Shown here: positions 24,212-34,222 of the stretch, one piece after another
Position numbering within the stretch: position 1 is the stretch's first letter
Layout: every line of letters begins with the position of its first letter
Origin: Allolobophora icterica
Taxonomy: Eukaryota; Annelida; Clitellata; Crassiclitellata; Lumbricidae
Direction: 5' to 3'
Assembly (NCBI GenBank): GCA_963556255.1
Contig: OY744613.1
Coordinates: 49,933,745 to 49,997,744, forward strand
DNA length: 64,000 nt
Made by a program: the position numbers and the translations under genes
Notes under the pieces: generated by a model
Databases searched by the model: none
Told to the model about the DNA's origin: nothing
The model's input: only the letters and a program-made list of their open reading frames with translations

Positions 24212-25853
24212 AAGTAAGTAAGTAAGTAAGTATATTCTTTATTACACCATTAGCAAACGCACAATGGGACAGAAGTTAGAAGCATTGATTGTAAAACATA
24301 GAAGTAATAATAAATCGAAATAAAAATGATAAAATAAGTAATTAAAAAAAGCAAGTGTTTTCATATCATTTATGCAATAATCTAGCAATGTAACCCTTCC
24401 CCGTCAAAGGATCGCATCGTAGTATCTCGCGATTATGCCAGCGAGGTCGAAGATTGTATCCGGAAGATCGTATCGGAGGGAGCAAATCATGGAGGACATG
24501 CCCAGGGTTACGAAGGATTGCTACAAAGAGAGCATCGTCAGCCTTAGAACACAACAAGTCAAATGTAGGAGTATCAGTTGGCAGATACCCTTGTCGCTTA
24601 AGCTTACGTATCAAGGCAGAGAGACGATCTCTCTCAAGACCATTGGAAAATCCCCACCAGACTGGAGATGAGTACAACATTCGTGCCACTGTGGTGGAAC
24701 GTACAACATCATGAAGGCGGCTTCCGGTTAATCCATGCGAAACCAGGACTCGCAGAGCAAAAAAGGATTGTTTAGCTTTGCAACAAATGTTGTTAATGTG
24801 TGAGGAGAACCCAATTTTTTCAGAAAGAGTTACTCCCAAAATTTTAATTTCATTTACACGTACGATCCCCGCAATGGGCGTAGGGGTATCTAGAATTTTG
24901 GTTCGAGGACGCCTTATTATGATTTCACAAGACTTAGGCCTACTATGATTTAAGCGCAAGTTGCAATTTCTGGCCCATTCAGCTATGTGGGCAAGTTCAG
25001 AGTCAGTAGTCGCGATCGCTATGTTTGAGGCAGGAATTATCAAATAGCAATCATCTGCGTATTTGAATAATCGGTTCCCTGCATGAAGCAATTTTAGTCC
25101 AGAAATGGTGGCTAAAAAGTGGATTGGCCCAAGCCCTGACCCCTGTACAGTGCTAGCATTTATACATTTGTATGGGGAAATGATGCCACAAAATTTAGTA
25201 CAGTGCACTCGATTAAAAAGCAAAGAAAGCACCCAATTGTAAACAAAATCAGGAATTAACATGGAGGCTAACTGCTCTGCGAGGTAATTATGCCTTACAG
25301 TGTCAAATGCCTTGGAAAAATCAAGCGATATCATGCGGGCATATGGCTCGCATGTAACTGTTTCTAGTAAATGATCAGTTATTGCTATCAGTGCCGCCGA
25401 GGTAGAACCAGATGGCCTGAAGGCATATTGGACTGAATAAAGACTATTCTCCTTAGGGTTTGTAAGGATTGGATAATAGTAAATTTGCACAACAAATTTT
25501 TCCAAAATATTACATAAAATTGGTGTGATGGATATTGGTCGGTAATCAGCCTGTGTCACTGGGTTAGAGATCTTTGGGATAGGAGTGATTTTACTCTCCT
25601 TCCATTGCGGAGGGACATAAGACTCAGTTAGTGACTTCTTGTAGAGATAGGAAATTGGGGTTGCCAGTAGATGAGCCATACTTGACAAGAGCCACGAAGG
25701 AAGCCCGTCTGGCCCCTCCGAAGTGCCGCGAATGGATGCTAAGGCAGAAAAGACATGGTAGTCTTCGAAATCAACAGCATCTGCGGAGGTGACTGTTGCT
25801 TTTGCAGCTGGTCGTACATACTGATTGTCGGTGGATGTTTTGCAGCAGTGTTA
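24212..25853 (-). mobile_element. 5'-truncated CR1/L2-like LINE with near-intact RT
   Basis: The 440-codon minus-strand frame at 24366-25688 is open. It extends in frame upstream to about 25853 (SADAVDFEDYHVFSALASI then RGTSEGPDGLPSWLLS). RT motifs in order: ADYRPISITP, FSKAFDTVRH, QGSGLGP, KYADDCYL, then ILGVTL and the C-terminal LLPPIRSSGYNLRPR. The endonuclease domain is absent, so it is 5'-truncated. The 3' end is AATAAAGAATATA plus (CTTA)n repeats (24212-24231 on the plus strand), a short-tandem tail typical of CR1/L2. The motif QGSGLGP replaces the usual QGSxLGP. It is inserted in the piggyBac element. Confidence 0.9.
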
Positions 25854-25980
25854 ATTTTCAACAATACAAACTATTCCAAAGTTTGTTTTACTTACAGGCA
25901 AAACCTAAAGGCGTGCAGCTATATCAACATGAAACAAGAAATTATGTAATTTTTCCCGGCAGTCAAATACGTCAGTGGTC

Positions 25981-26190
25981 CTAGCAGTTATTGCAAGTTA
26001 CTTTTATTGTTTTGTGCGAATGCATCCTGCAAACCGGCTTCTTGAACACTTCACAGCACTGCTTTACTCTGTTAGCATTCTCCTTCAAATGTTTGTAGCC
26101 CTTCCCCATACCAAACCATATCGGGTTACGTTGTGATGTTGCATCAGTGATTTTCACATTGAAAAGCGTACTATTATTTATTATGATCAC
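25981..26190 (-). pseudogene. piggyBac transposase C-terminal Cys/His remnant
   Basis: The minus-strand frame ends QCCEVFKKPVCRMHSHK then TIKVTCNNC. A C-x(n)-PVC-x2-HS-x-K-x5-C-x2-C pattern like this is found in the C-terminal zinc-binding region of piggyBac transposases. The preceding IWFGMGKGYKH is unassigned. The rest of the transposase is missing. Its place inside TTAA-flanked TIRs supports the call. Confidence 0.55.
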
Positions 26191-26544
26191 TTCCGGTTTT
26201 CAAAAGACAAATAACTAAGCAAGCAAATATAGCCCTACATTCCCTCTAAAGAATGGCATAGTTGTTTCTCTTCCAGAAGGAATAATGAATACCTTTATAG
26301 TCGACAACAGCTAACAGCTGACGAGAGAAATTCCTGATTCCAAAAGTGGTACCTAGGCTATATCGGGTATAACTTTTTTATGGTGTGGGATATCATCACG
26401 ACTTTTACCTCAAAATGTGTGCAAATGGACCCCCTACAGCTACCTGAAATGTCAAAATTATATTCCATGTGCTGAAAAAAAATTTGCAGAAAAACGTAGT
26501 GGGGCTGGTAACCACCCCCCCCCCCTTGGTAGCCCGAGGGTTAA

Positions 26545-26665
26545 GTAGAGGAGATTGGATGACATCCACTGTGAAATAAGGTTATCCATTTGCTGCATGT
26601 TGAGCCATTGTACGTCGAATTTACCTTTTGTTACGGCTTCAGTTGAAACGTCAATTCTCATTTAT
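26545..26665 (-). pseudogene. older LINE reverse-transcriptase fragment, part 1
   Basis: The minus strand reads LNMQQMDNLISQWMSSNLLY + L up to the TTAA, where the piggyBac element begins. The other half is 23760-23893. Confidence 0.75.
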
Positions 26666-26689
26666 TACTAAAAGTGATGATCGATCACA

Positions 26690-27672
26690 GCATTACCACA
26701 GAACTGAAGACGTTTAGTGGACCACACAGATTTCGGCGCGGTTAAATCAGTCGCCAGAGGGCAATGAGTTTGTTATTGCAATCCATATTATATTTAAGTA
26801 CTTTCTTTACAATTTACGCCATTTTGAAGAACACGTAAAACGAAAACCAAAAATTTCTATTTTTTCTTCACATAATGGTATGCTTAGCATTTTCTTCATT
26901 TATCATATATTTCTCAAGTGAATGTGAATTACATATTTTATATTATCAGTATATCGTGGACAAATTCTCTTCATCTTCGTCATTTATCTTGTCAAACTCA
27001 GTAGATCCTAACCGTCAGACTGGTCACATGGAATCTCACTAATTAATAGAAGATCCTAGAAACACATTCCAAGATGATATCACACTATCAGATCAAGTGA
27101 ACTGTGATACAATATTTCAGAACAGGAATAATTGCTTAGTTTCCGCAAGATTTTCTGGACCAACAGTTTTAGATGTGTTTGCAGAATAAATTGTAGGAAT
27201 GGGTGTATAGAAAACTCGACGTGTAGTATGGATTGTGGTAAATTAATATTGTATACAAATCAATGAAGTGAATTTATTTGCAATCATGTTGCAAACTTTC
27301 AGCCAGTCCTGCAAAATAGAACATTGATAAATTGACTTCATTTCCATGTGGGAAGAGTCGTACAAGAGTCAGTCAATTACTGTGGTTGTGTTTTTGCCTT
27401 GAGATCATATTTCTCTAGAGTTAAGTACATAATGCTGTAAGTTTTACCACTCTGAATTAGGTAAATATTATATTTGAATTGGTTATCAGACACTGTAAAA
27501 AATAATTCTTTAATCTCGTCTGGAGTATAAAAATGAGGTTGTGATTGTTCTTTGAAGAATAGTATCTGGATGACGTCTTTTGAATTTACATCTATGCAGT
27601 ATTTTATATTCAGTTTAGAAAAATTAGCTTAATTATTACTACAGTAATTTTACATGTTTCGATAAAAGAATT
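26690..27672 (+). promoter_or_regulatory. upstream block of ZNF gene 4, shared with gene 2
   Basis: Homologous along its length to 10808-11790 (AGAGGGCAATGAGTT, ACGCCATTTTG, CTTCACATAATGGTA, ATCACACTATCAGATCAAG). From about 27500 it also matches 18180-18360 upstream of gene 3. Individual promoter elements are not identifiable. Confidence 0.6.
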
Positions 27673-27691
27673 TGTCATGTTGTTTTAACAG
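27673..27691 (+). promoter_or_regulatory. putative 3' splice acceptor before ZNF gene 4 exon
   Basis: TTGTCATGTTGTTTTAACAG ends at 27691 and is conserved with 11808 and 18370. Confidence 0.55.
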
Positions 27692-27878
27692 TAATAGCTG
27701 TCATTGGAAGAAATGGAATTCATAATTCATATCTGAGAGTAATGTGGAAAATTAAAGTCAGAAAATTTAAAGGCAAAATAAACAATAAAGGAACATTTTT
27801 CATTATAACGTTTAACAAAAGACATCAGTGCATCACAAAGGTAGCTTGTTATTTCACTACAAAGTCACCTTGCCCATC

Positions 27879-30023
27879 ATGAATGAAGACCAAGGATTGT
27901 GTCAGTCAGGACCAACAGAGGATTCTGAAAGAAACAAATGGAATGACCATATTGGAAAACAAGCAGTTGGAAAACCATTCGGTTGCGATTTATGTGGAAA
28001 GACATTTCCAGTACGTTCTAAACTAAGCTGTCACATGAGAACCCACACTGGAGAAAAACCATACCAATGCGAATTGTGTGGAAAAGCATATCCATTAAGA
28101 CGTCTTCTAAATAACCACATAAGAACCCACACTGGAGAAAGACCATACCAATGTGTGTTTTGTGGTAAAACATTTGCTCAAAGTGTTAAACTAACGTATC
28201 ACACAAGAACCCACACTGGAGAGAAACCATACAAATGCGAATTATGTGAAAGAGCGTTTACAAAACCTTCCGATCTACTGACACATAAACGAAGGCACAC
28301 GGGAGAAAAGCCATACAAATGCCATTTGTGTGACAAAGCATTTGCCCAATCAGGAGAGTTGAAGCCGCATATGATAAGCCATAGTGGAGAAATGCGACAC
28401 AAGTGTAAAGTTTGTGACAAAGGCTTTAAACATATTAAATCATTGAATCTTCATGTTCGTGGTCACAGTGGTGAAAAACCTTACAAATGCAATATATGTG
28501 GAAAGATGTTTGGAACCACCGGACTACTAAATTTCCACACACGAATCCACTCTACAGAAAAGGCTCACAGATGCGAACTATGTGGAAAGATGTTTTCATG
28601 TCGAAATGGTTTAAAAATCCACAAAAGAAAACACACTGGAGAGAAGCCTTACAAGTGTCAAGTATGTCAGAAATCATTTTCTTATAGAAGTGGTTTGAGT
28701 TCTCATAAGAGGACTCACACTGGGGAGAAGCCATATAAATGTTTAGTATGTTGCAAATCATTTTCAGTTAGTACTAGTCTGAGTCGTCATGAGAGGACCC
28801 ATACTGGAGAACGCCCATTCAAGTGTGAACTATGTGGAAAAGCATATACAGACAAAAGGCAACTAACTTTCCACATACGAACCCACACTGGAGAAAGACC
28901 ATACCAGTGTGAGTTGTGTGGAAAAGCATTTTCAATAAGAAGTGATCTAAGTGACCACATAAGAAGCCACACTGGAGAAAGACCATACCAGTGTGAGTTG
29001 TGTGGAAAAGCATTTGCAAGTGCTGATCTACTAAGGTCTCATACAATAACCCACACTGGAGAGAAACCACACAAATGCATATTTTGTGACAGAGCATTTA
29101 AAGATTCTTCTGAACTAACTACACATAAACGAAGCCATACAGGAGAAATGCCATACAAATGCCAATTCTGTGAAAAAGCATTTGCACGATCTGGAAATTT
29201 GAAGCAGCACATGAGAAGCCATAGTCAAGAAAACCGACACAATGGTCAAATTTCTGACAAAGGCTTTAAACATATTAGATCACTGAATCTTCACGCTAGT
29301 GATCATAGTGGTGAACAAGAATACAAATGCGATATTTGTGGGAAGATGTTTGCAACAACTAACAAACTAAACTTCCACACACGAATCCACTCTATAGAAA
29401 AAGCTCACAAATGCGAACTATGTGGAAAGATGTTTTCATGTCGAAGAGGTTTAAAAATCCACAAAAGAAAACACACTGGAGAGAAGCCTTACAAGTGTCA
29501 AGTATGTCATAGATCCTTTTCTTATAGAACTAGTTTGAGTTGTCATAAGAGGACTCACACTGGGGAGAAGCCATATAAATGTTTAGTATGTTGCAAATCA
29601 TTTTCGTATAGTTCTAGTCTGAGTCGTCATGAGAGGATCCACACTGGAGAAAGACCATTCAAGTGTGAACTCTGTGGAAAAACATATACAGACAAGAGGC
29701 AACTAAATTTCCACATCAGAACCCACACTGGAGAAAAACCATACCAGTGTGAGTTGTGTGGAAAAGCATTTGCAAGAAGTGATCAACTAACATATCACAC
29801 AAGAACCCACACTGGAGAGAAACCACACAAATGCAACTTATGTGACAGAGCATTTAGATATTCTTCTGAACTAAGGACACATAAACGAAGCCATAGAGGA
29901 GAAAAACCATACAAATGCCAATTCTGTGAAAAAGCATTTGCACATTCTGGATATTTGAGGCAGCACACGAGATGCCATAGCCAAGAAAACCGACAGAGTG
30001 CAAATTGTGTGATAAAAGCTTGA
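27879..30023 (+). CDS. C2H2 zinc-finger protein, gene 4 (24 finger units)
   Basis: About 714 residues from the ATG at 27879, chosen because MNEDQGLCQSGPTEDSER aligns with the gene 2 start; the frame is open 51 bp further upstream. Finger 1 is FGCDLCGKTFPVRSKL. Twenty-four finger units follow, but unit 16 ([19 protein letters not shown]) has lost both cysteines, leaving 23 zinc-competent fingers. The order repeats every 9 fingers (13 to 22) and every 10 between 3 and 13, because unit 12 is an extra GKAFSIRSDL finger. The end SQENRQSANCVIKA results from a one-base loss in the next finger (GAGTGCAAA versus CACAAGTGCAAA in gene 2). Presumed nuclear DNA-binding protein. Confidence 0.9.
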   Translation: MNEDQGLCQSGPTEDSERNKWNDHIGKQAVGKPFGCDLCGKTFPVRSKLSCHMRTHTGEKPYQCELCGKAYPLRRLLNNHIRTHTGERPYQCVFCGKTFAQSVKLTYHTRTHTGEKPYKCELCERAFTKPSDLLTHKRRHTGEKPYKCHLCDKAFAQSGELKPHMISHSGEMRHKCKVCDKGFKHIKSLNLHVRGHSGEKPYKCNICGKMFGTTGLLNFHTRIHSTEKAHRCELCGKMFSCRNGLKIHKRKHTGEKPYKCQVCQKSFSYRSGLSSHKRTHTGEKPYKCLVCCKSFSVSTSLSRHERTHTGERPFKCELCGKAYTDKRQLTFHIRTHTGERPYQCELCGKAFSIRSDLSDHIRSHTGERPYQCELCGKAFASADLLRSHTITHTGEKPHKCIFCDRAFKDSSELTTHKRSHTGEMPYKCQFCEKAFARSGNLKQHMRSHSQENRHNGQISDKGFKHIRSLNLHASDHSGEQEYKCDICGKMFATTNKLNFHTRIHSIEKAHKCELCGKMFSCRRGLKIHKRKHTGEKPYKCQVCHRSFSYRTSLSCHKRTHTGEKPYKCLVCCKSFSYSSSLSRHERIHTGERPFKCELCGKTYTDKRQLNFHIRTHTGEKPYQCELCGKAFARSDQLTYHTRTHTGEKPHKCNLCDRAFRYSSELRTHKRSHRGEKPYKCQFCEKAFAHSGYLRQHTRCHSQENRQSANCVIKA

Positions 30024-30190
30024 AGGATATTAGAACATTGAATGTTCACATTACAAATGGTAAATATGTGGAAAAGTATTTACATCTAGAAGTTTCCTAA
30101 ATGACCACAAAAGAATGCACACTGTAGAGAAGGGAAAAGGAGATTATGGAACACAGTCGAAATTGATTTTGCTGAGCTGTTTTCAGATTA
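30024..30190 (+). pseudogene. decayed 3' end of ZNF gene 4
   Basis: Contains TATGTGGAAAAGTATTTACA + TCTAGAAG as after genes 2 and 3, then a large deletion leading straight to remnants of the tail (KEIMEH.., FxEL). Stops are in every frame. Confidence 0.75.
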
Positions 30191-30599
30191 ATAACTCAAT
30201 TGCAACACTTTGTAAATCTTGATGCGCCTTGTTGTACACTAATTGTTTAATTTTGCCTTATGAATACATGTTGTTTCGTGAGTATTTCACAAATCCAGGT
30301 AAATTATGTTAAGATAAAACATGTTACAAAGTTGTACTTAGCAGGTTCTGGCACAGTTTTTCCTAGTTAACAGGTTTTGGCACAAAATTAAACCTAAATG
30401 GAAAAGTTTATGATTGATATTGAAATGGAGTATTAACAATATTCCACTTAAAAAAAAAAAAAACTTATTAAGTATTAACATTCGGTTTTATTTTTAAAAC
30501 CTTAAATTGATCTTTAAAAGCTCATATTAACTAAAAGAAAATATGAATTGTCTTGAAAAAATATTGTTCTGTTCTAACTATTCCACATAACATTCTATA
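30191..30599. other. 3' flank shared with ZNF gene 3, no gene seen
   Basis: Parallels 21365-21700 (TGAATACATGTTGTTTC, AAATCCAGGTAAATTATGTT), extending the gene 3 / gene 4 duplication. Confidence 0.65.
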
Positions 30600-31400
30600 C
30601 ATAACACTTCACTCTCATTCTATGTCATTACTGTATCATCAAATTCTTCCGTGTCACTGTTTTGCACATTTTTGTCAGTTCCAGCTATTATCGCAAAAAT
30701 AGGGTTATTAAACTTCTTGAAACTTTCAAAGTCATCTATTGCAACACCAATTTTGTCTAACATCTTAACATCCCTTATTTTTGCAAGTTTAACCGTATCG
30801 AAGCACCTGGGTGCCATCTTATTTAGCTGAAAACTGGTTTTCTTGCACCCACGTTTAGTAATAGTATTGGTAGAAAACTCCTCACAATATGTTCTTTTTC
30901 TGTCTACTTTGTTTTGTGTGATTTGCAATACACGATTTTTTGTCAGCCTGCATTACGTGAAACCTGTGTAAAGTTATTAGTTTAGTTTTCTTAGTCTTGT
31001 TAGTAGTGTTGGCAATTTCCATCTTTTGGGTTTGACAGATGTCACTTCTAGGATTTCCAAATGTCAGATTGTATTCAGTTCTGAATACAGATCGGTACAC
31101 ATTATACTTGACCTTCACATTTGGATTTTTTCTGAAAACAAATGCCACATTCGCCTAATCGAAAGCCCAGGTGGGAGGTATTGCCGGAGAGTTTCTTTCT
31201 GTCGGCTGTAAAGGCTGCTTCGACAGTGGAAACTTTCAATATGTCGCCTGATTTCTGCTTTTGCTGCAGCGATTGAAGGTAAAATTCTTGCTCCTCCACA
31301 TTTATCTCTCTTCTGCTGACCCGTCTGATTCCAGTGCTTGGCCAGACTGTTGAATCTTCATCGATCAACGGCTAAGATGGCACAGAATGCTGCATGGCAA
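30600..31400 (-). pseudogene. transposase-like relic (HIESF / NLxFGxPRSDxC type), copy 2
   Basis: Minus-strand frames, N to C: EEQEFYLQSLQQKQKSGDIL, then VKYNVYRSVFRTEYNLTFGN + PRSDIC, then LHRFHVMQAD, then a C-terminal segment at 30620-30928 (KRGCKKTSFQLNKMAPRCFD ...). The frame breaks several times. Same family as 21700-22840, without the MITE insertion. Located 3' of ZNF gene 4. Confidence 0.7.
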
Positions 31401-31439
31401 ACCCTTATCCGTTCAGCTGGATGGTGAACGGATAAAATA

Positions 31440-31889
31440 AACATTCATAGTATGCTTGCATGAATGTAACATACTTGACCTTTACAGCTATATGTAAATG
31501 CCGTAGGATTTCTTCAAAGCGGTTACGGTTCGTGGCTTTGGCTACAGCTACGTTGTGAACTTCGGGGGAGCACTCCCAGTACACGCGTCTTGTTGTCAAG
31601 GTTATATATCCACTTGTGAACAGTTTATAATTGCCATGCATACGCGTACATCTCCGTTCGTTAACACAAATTTTTGCCCTACTGCCTAACATACTCTGTG
31701 CTTGCACTTGCCATTGCAGTAAACATATCATCGTCAGACGTCTGGCCGTGTCATTGTCTCCCATACGCTCCTTCTCTCAAGTGTGACGAAATACTGTTGC
31801 CTCTCTCTGAGCACATAGTTGCCTTCCACGTAGATTGTCTGGTGATACATCGCGAGTATTGTCTTTATCCATTCGCTGGTGGATTTTTG
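31440..31889 (-). pseudogene. piggyBac-like transposase relic, copy 2 (3' part)
   Basis: The minus strand contains LFTSGYITLTTRRVYWECSP + EVHNVAVAKATNRNRFEEIL, parallel to 15416-15706. Upstream in frame is [20 protein letters not shown]. The gene is cut by the hAT element at 31890-33053 and resumes at 33054-33150 (FTVSDVLSALEDDPHFSRAD). Confidence 0.75.
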
Positions 31890-32098
31890 CAGTCTTGTTG
31901 TCAAGACCATAAACCTCAAGACCAAGACCAAGACCTTGAACCTCAAGACCAAGACCAAGACCTTGAACCTCAAGACCAAGACCAAGACCTTGAACCTCAA
32001 GACCAAGACCAAGACCAAGACCTTGAACCTCAAGACCAAGACCAAGACCAAGACCACGACCCAAAAATCACAATCATATCCACACTATTCCTAAGAGG

Positions 32099-32100
32099 CG

Positions 32101-32154
<54 letters not shown>
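32099..32154. repeat. (TA)n microsatellite
   Basis: TA dinucleotide repeat abutting the nested MITE, which probably inserted within it. It resumes at 32324-32396. Confidence 0.9.
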
Positions 32155-32323
32155 CAGGGGCGTCTATCCCCCCTAAGTCACTGGAGCAACGTCCCTTTTC
32201 CCCCTCTTCTTCCCCCTCCCCGTTCCTTCCTCCCCTAAAATGGTGGCACACACACTGACAGATCTCCCCCCATTTCTTGTATGGAGCATTTGCTCCAAGG
32301 TTTCTATGGTGTAGACGCCCCTG
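32155..32323. mobile_element. nested short hAT-like MITE
   Basis: Starts CAGGGGCGTCTA and ends TAGACGCCCCTG, 12-bp perfect TIRs with the hAT-like CAGGGGCG start, 169 bp long, inserted in a TA repeat so the TSD (TATATATA) is uninformative. No coding capacity. Confidence 0.75.
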
Positions 32324-32342
32324 TATATATAAATATATATAA

Positions 32343-32377
<35 letters not shown>

Positions 32378-32449
32378 GATATATATCTATATATCAGACA
32401 CGATTAACCTTGGTATTAACCTGGTCAAACGTAGCCAAACCGTGTGTGT

Positions 32450-32454
32450 ACACA

Positions 32455-32494
<40 letters not shown>
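32450..32494. repeat. (CA)n microsatellite
   Basis: About 22 CA dinucleotides, slightly interrupted at the start. Confidence 0.95.
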
Positions 32495-32495
<1 letters not shown>

Positions 32496-33329
32496 TCTGA
32501 GATTGTGAGGGCAATGAGGGTGAGGAGTCATATCAAGGCCACCAGTATGAGAGTAGGTCCATATACGGACTTGACCTACAACTCCACATCCCGATATGAC
32601 TAAGATGTCAACCATAAGAGAGCGAGGGTGCATGGTGTAAGATATTTCCAAGAGGAGTGTAACTGTGACCCAGATCTTTGGCGCCTGGCCTGCGCACTGA
32701 TCGCGGGGGTCACCTGTGTGGCTGAAGTCTAATTGCCTGTGACTCAGTTCGTCTGGCTCTCGGCTGACCAGACAAGAGCTATCTATTATTGGCTATGGGC
32801 CAGAGGTGCGACCGTTATTGACCGCAATGGCGCGGGAAAATTTAAAATTTAAGGTCGGTCTTGGTCTTGGTCTTGAAAAACCAAGACCAAGACTTGAACC
32901 TCAAGACCAAGACCAAGACCAAGACCTTGAACCTCAAGACCAAGACCAAGACCAAGACTTTGAACGTCAAGACCAAGACCAAGACCAAGACTTTTAAAAA
33001 CGAACTCGAGCGCACTCGAGACCAAGACCTTGGTCTCGAGGACAACAAGACTGGATTTTTGTAAATGTCTGCGCGAGAAAAGTGTGGGTCGTCCTCGAGA
33101 GCACTGAGGACATCACTGACAGTAAATCTGGTTTTTCTGTAAAACAAAAACTAAATATTTTAAACACTTAAAAATAATAATATTTTTCTATAGGGCCTAC
33201 ACGGTAATGTCTGGAATGAAATGGTTCCGAATAATGCCATAATTGGTGGATCCAATAAACTCCAGACGTCAAAACACATGCACACTGCCATGTTAGGATG
33301 TAGGACAATATCGTGGCATCTAATGACCG

Positions 33330-33583
33330 GGGATTCGGAAATTTCGCCCCCGACAAGATTCGCCCCCTCCGGAAGTTTCGCCTCCGGGATCAATGATGAA
33401 AATGTAACTAAGACTAGAAGCTGGATTAGAGATGAAAATGTAACTAGAAGACTAACAGCGGGATCTATGATGAAAATGTAACTAAGACTAGAAGCTGGAT
33501 CGATGGGGGCGAAACTTCCGGGGGGGGGCGAAATGTCGAATCTTCCGGGGGCGAATCTTCCGGGGGCGAAAAGTCCTAGAACC
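33330..33583. mobile_element. foldback MITE family A, copy 3, with TSD
   Basis: Left terminus GGGATTCGGAAATTTCGCCC. Right terminus in reverse complement GGTTCTAGGACTTTTCGCCC. Units GATGAAAATGTAACTAAGAC + TAGAAGCTGGAT run in the opposite direction to copy 2, so the whole element is inverted relative to it. Flank TAATGACC(G) is present on both sides (from 33321 and from 33584). The homologous uninserted site lies at about 23090-23105. Confidence 0.88.
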
Positions 33584-33592
33584 TAATGACCG

Positions 33593-33975
33593 GCACTCCA
33601 AGTTGATACCATGAGCATCAAGTAGGGCCTACTGAACATGTCTAAACACAAATTTTAAGAAGTTGAAGATCATTATTATGGAGTAATATGGAAAGTTTGG
33701 ACAGTGGACACTGGACACACAAACGCTGTCCAACAGTCAAAGTAATTAAAAACGTGAACAAGCTTGAAACAGAGACATAAATGTCGATTAAATTATCCAG
33801 AACTCATAGATTACAATTGGCACACATCATGGAAGACATATTAATCTCTTTTGTTATCAAAAAAGCCACCTGTTGCCAGGACTTTGTTCTGTGTCTGATT
33901 AATGCAATTCGAGCAATTTCCAGGCAAACCGCTTGACCTGCTTCGGTTACTAGTTTCACTACTCTCTAACAGCTT
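33593..33975. other. no recognised feature
   Basis: Unique-looking AT-rich sequence. Confidence 0.35.
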
Positions 33976-33978
33976 GTG

Positions 33979-34197
33979 TATGACATGGTACCCTGACGAA
34001 TGGCAGTATAGCGTTGTTGACACTAAAATTATTCTTCCGGATCAACTGGAATCTTTGATAGCAGCGGTGGGGCGGTAACGGTCAAATCGTGACATGGCAC
34101 CCTGACGAATGGCAGTATAGCGTTGTTGACACCAAATATTCTTCCGGATCAACTGGAATCTTTGATAGCAGCAGTGGGGCGGTAACGGTCAAATCCA
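33979..34197. repeat. 109-bp tandem duplication (2 copies)
   Basis: GACATGGxACCCTGACGAAT through TAACGGTCAAATC occurs twice in a row (about 33981 and 34090) with few differences. Confidence 0.85.
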
Positions 34198-34222
34198 TAC
34201 AGTTTATTAATTCGACGTAGGC

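Larger units (their letters stand above)
23894..26540. mobile_element. piggyBac-type element with TTAA target sites
   Basis: Flanked by TTAA on both sides (23890-23893, 26541-26544). TIRs are CCCTCAGGCTACCAAGG and, in reverse complement, CCCTCGGGCTACCAAGG (16 of 17 match). It carries a C-terminal transposase remnant (25981-26190, minus) and is itself interrupted by a LINE (24212-25853). TTAA duplication and CCC-start are piggyBac hallmarks. Confidence 0.88.
31890..33053. mobile_element. hAT-type element with GACCAA tandem-array ends
   Basis: Perfect 8-bp TSDs GATTTTTG (31882-31889, 33054-33061) and perfect 13-bp TIRs CAGTCTTGTTGTC. Next to each end is a minisatellite built on CAAGACCAAGACC with CTTGAACCT (31905-32060, 32850-33000), in the same orientation at both ends. 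The centre has TA/CA repeats, a nested MITE (32155-32323) and about 300 bp without recognisable coding. It is inserted in a piggyBac relic. The D-Q and K-T repeat ORFs across the arrays are not genes. Confidence 0.88.

Noticed and set aside
31674..33064. Acidic DQDQDLEPQ and basic KTKTLNL repeat proteins
   Set aside because: They translate the GACCAA subterminal arrays of a transposon, open in several frames at once because the unit length is a multiple of three.
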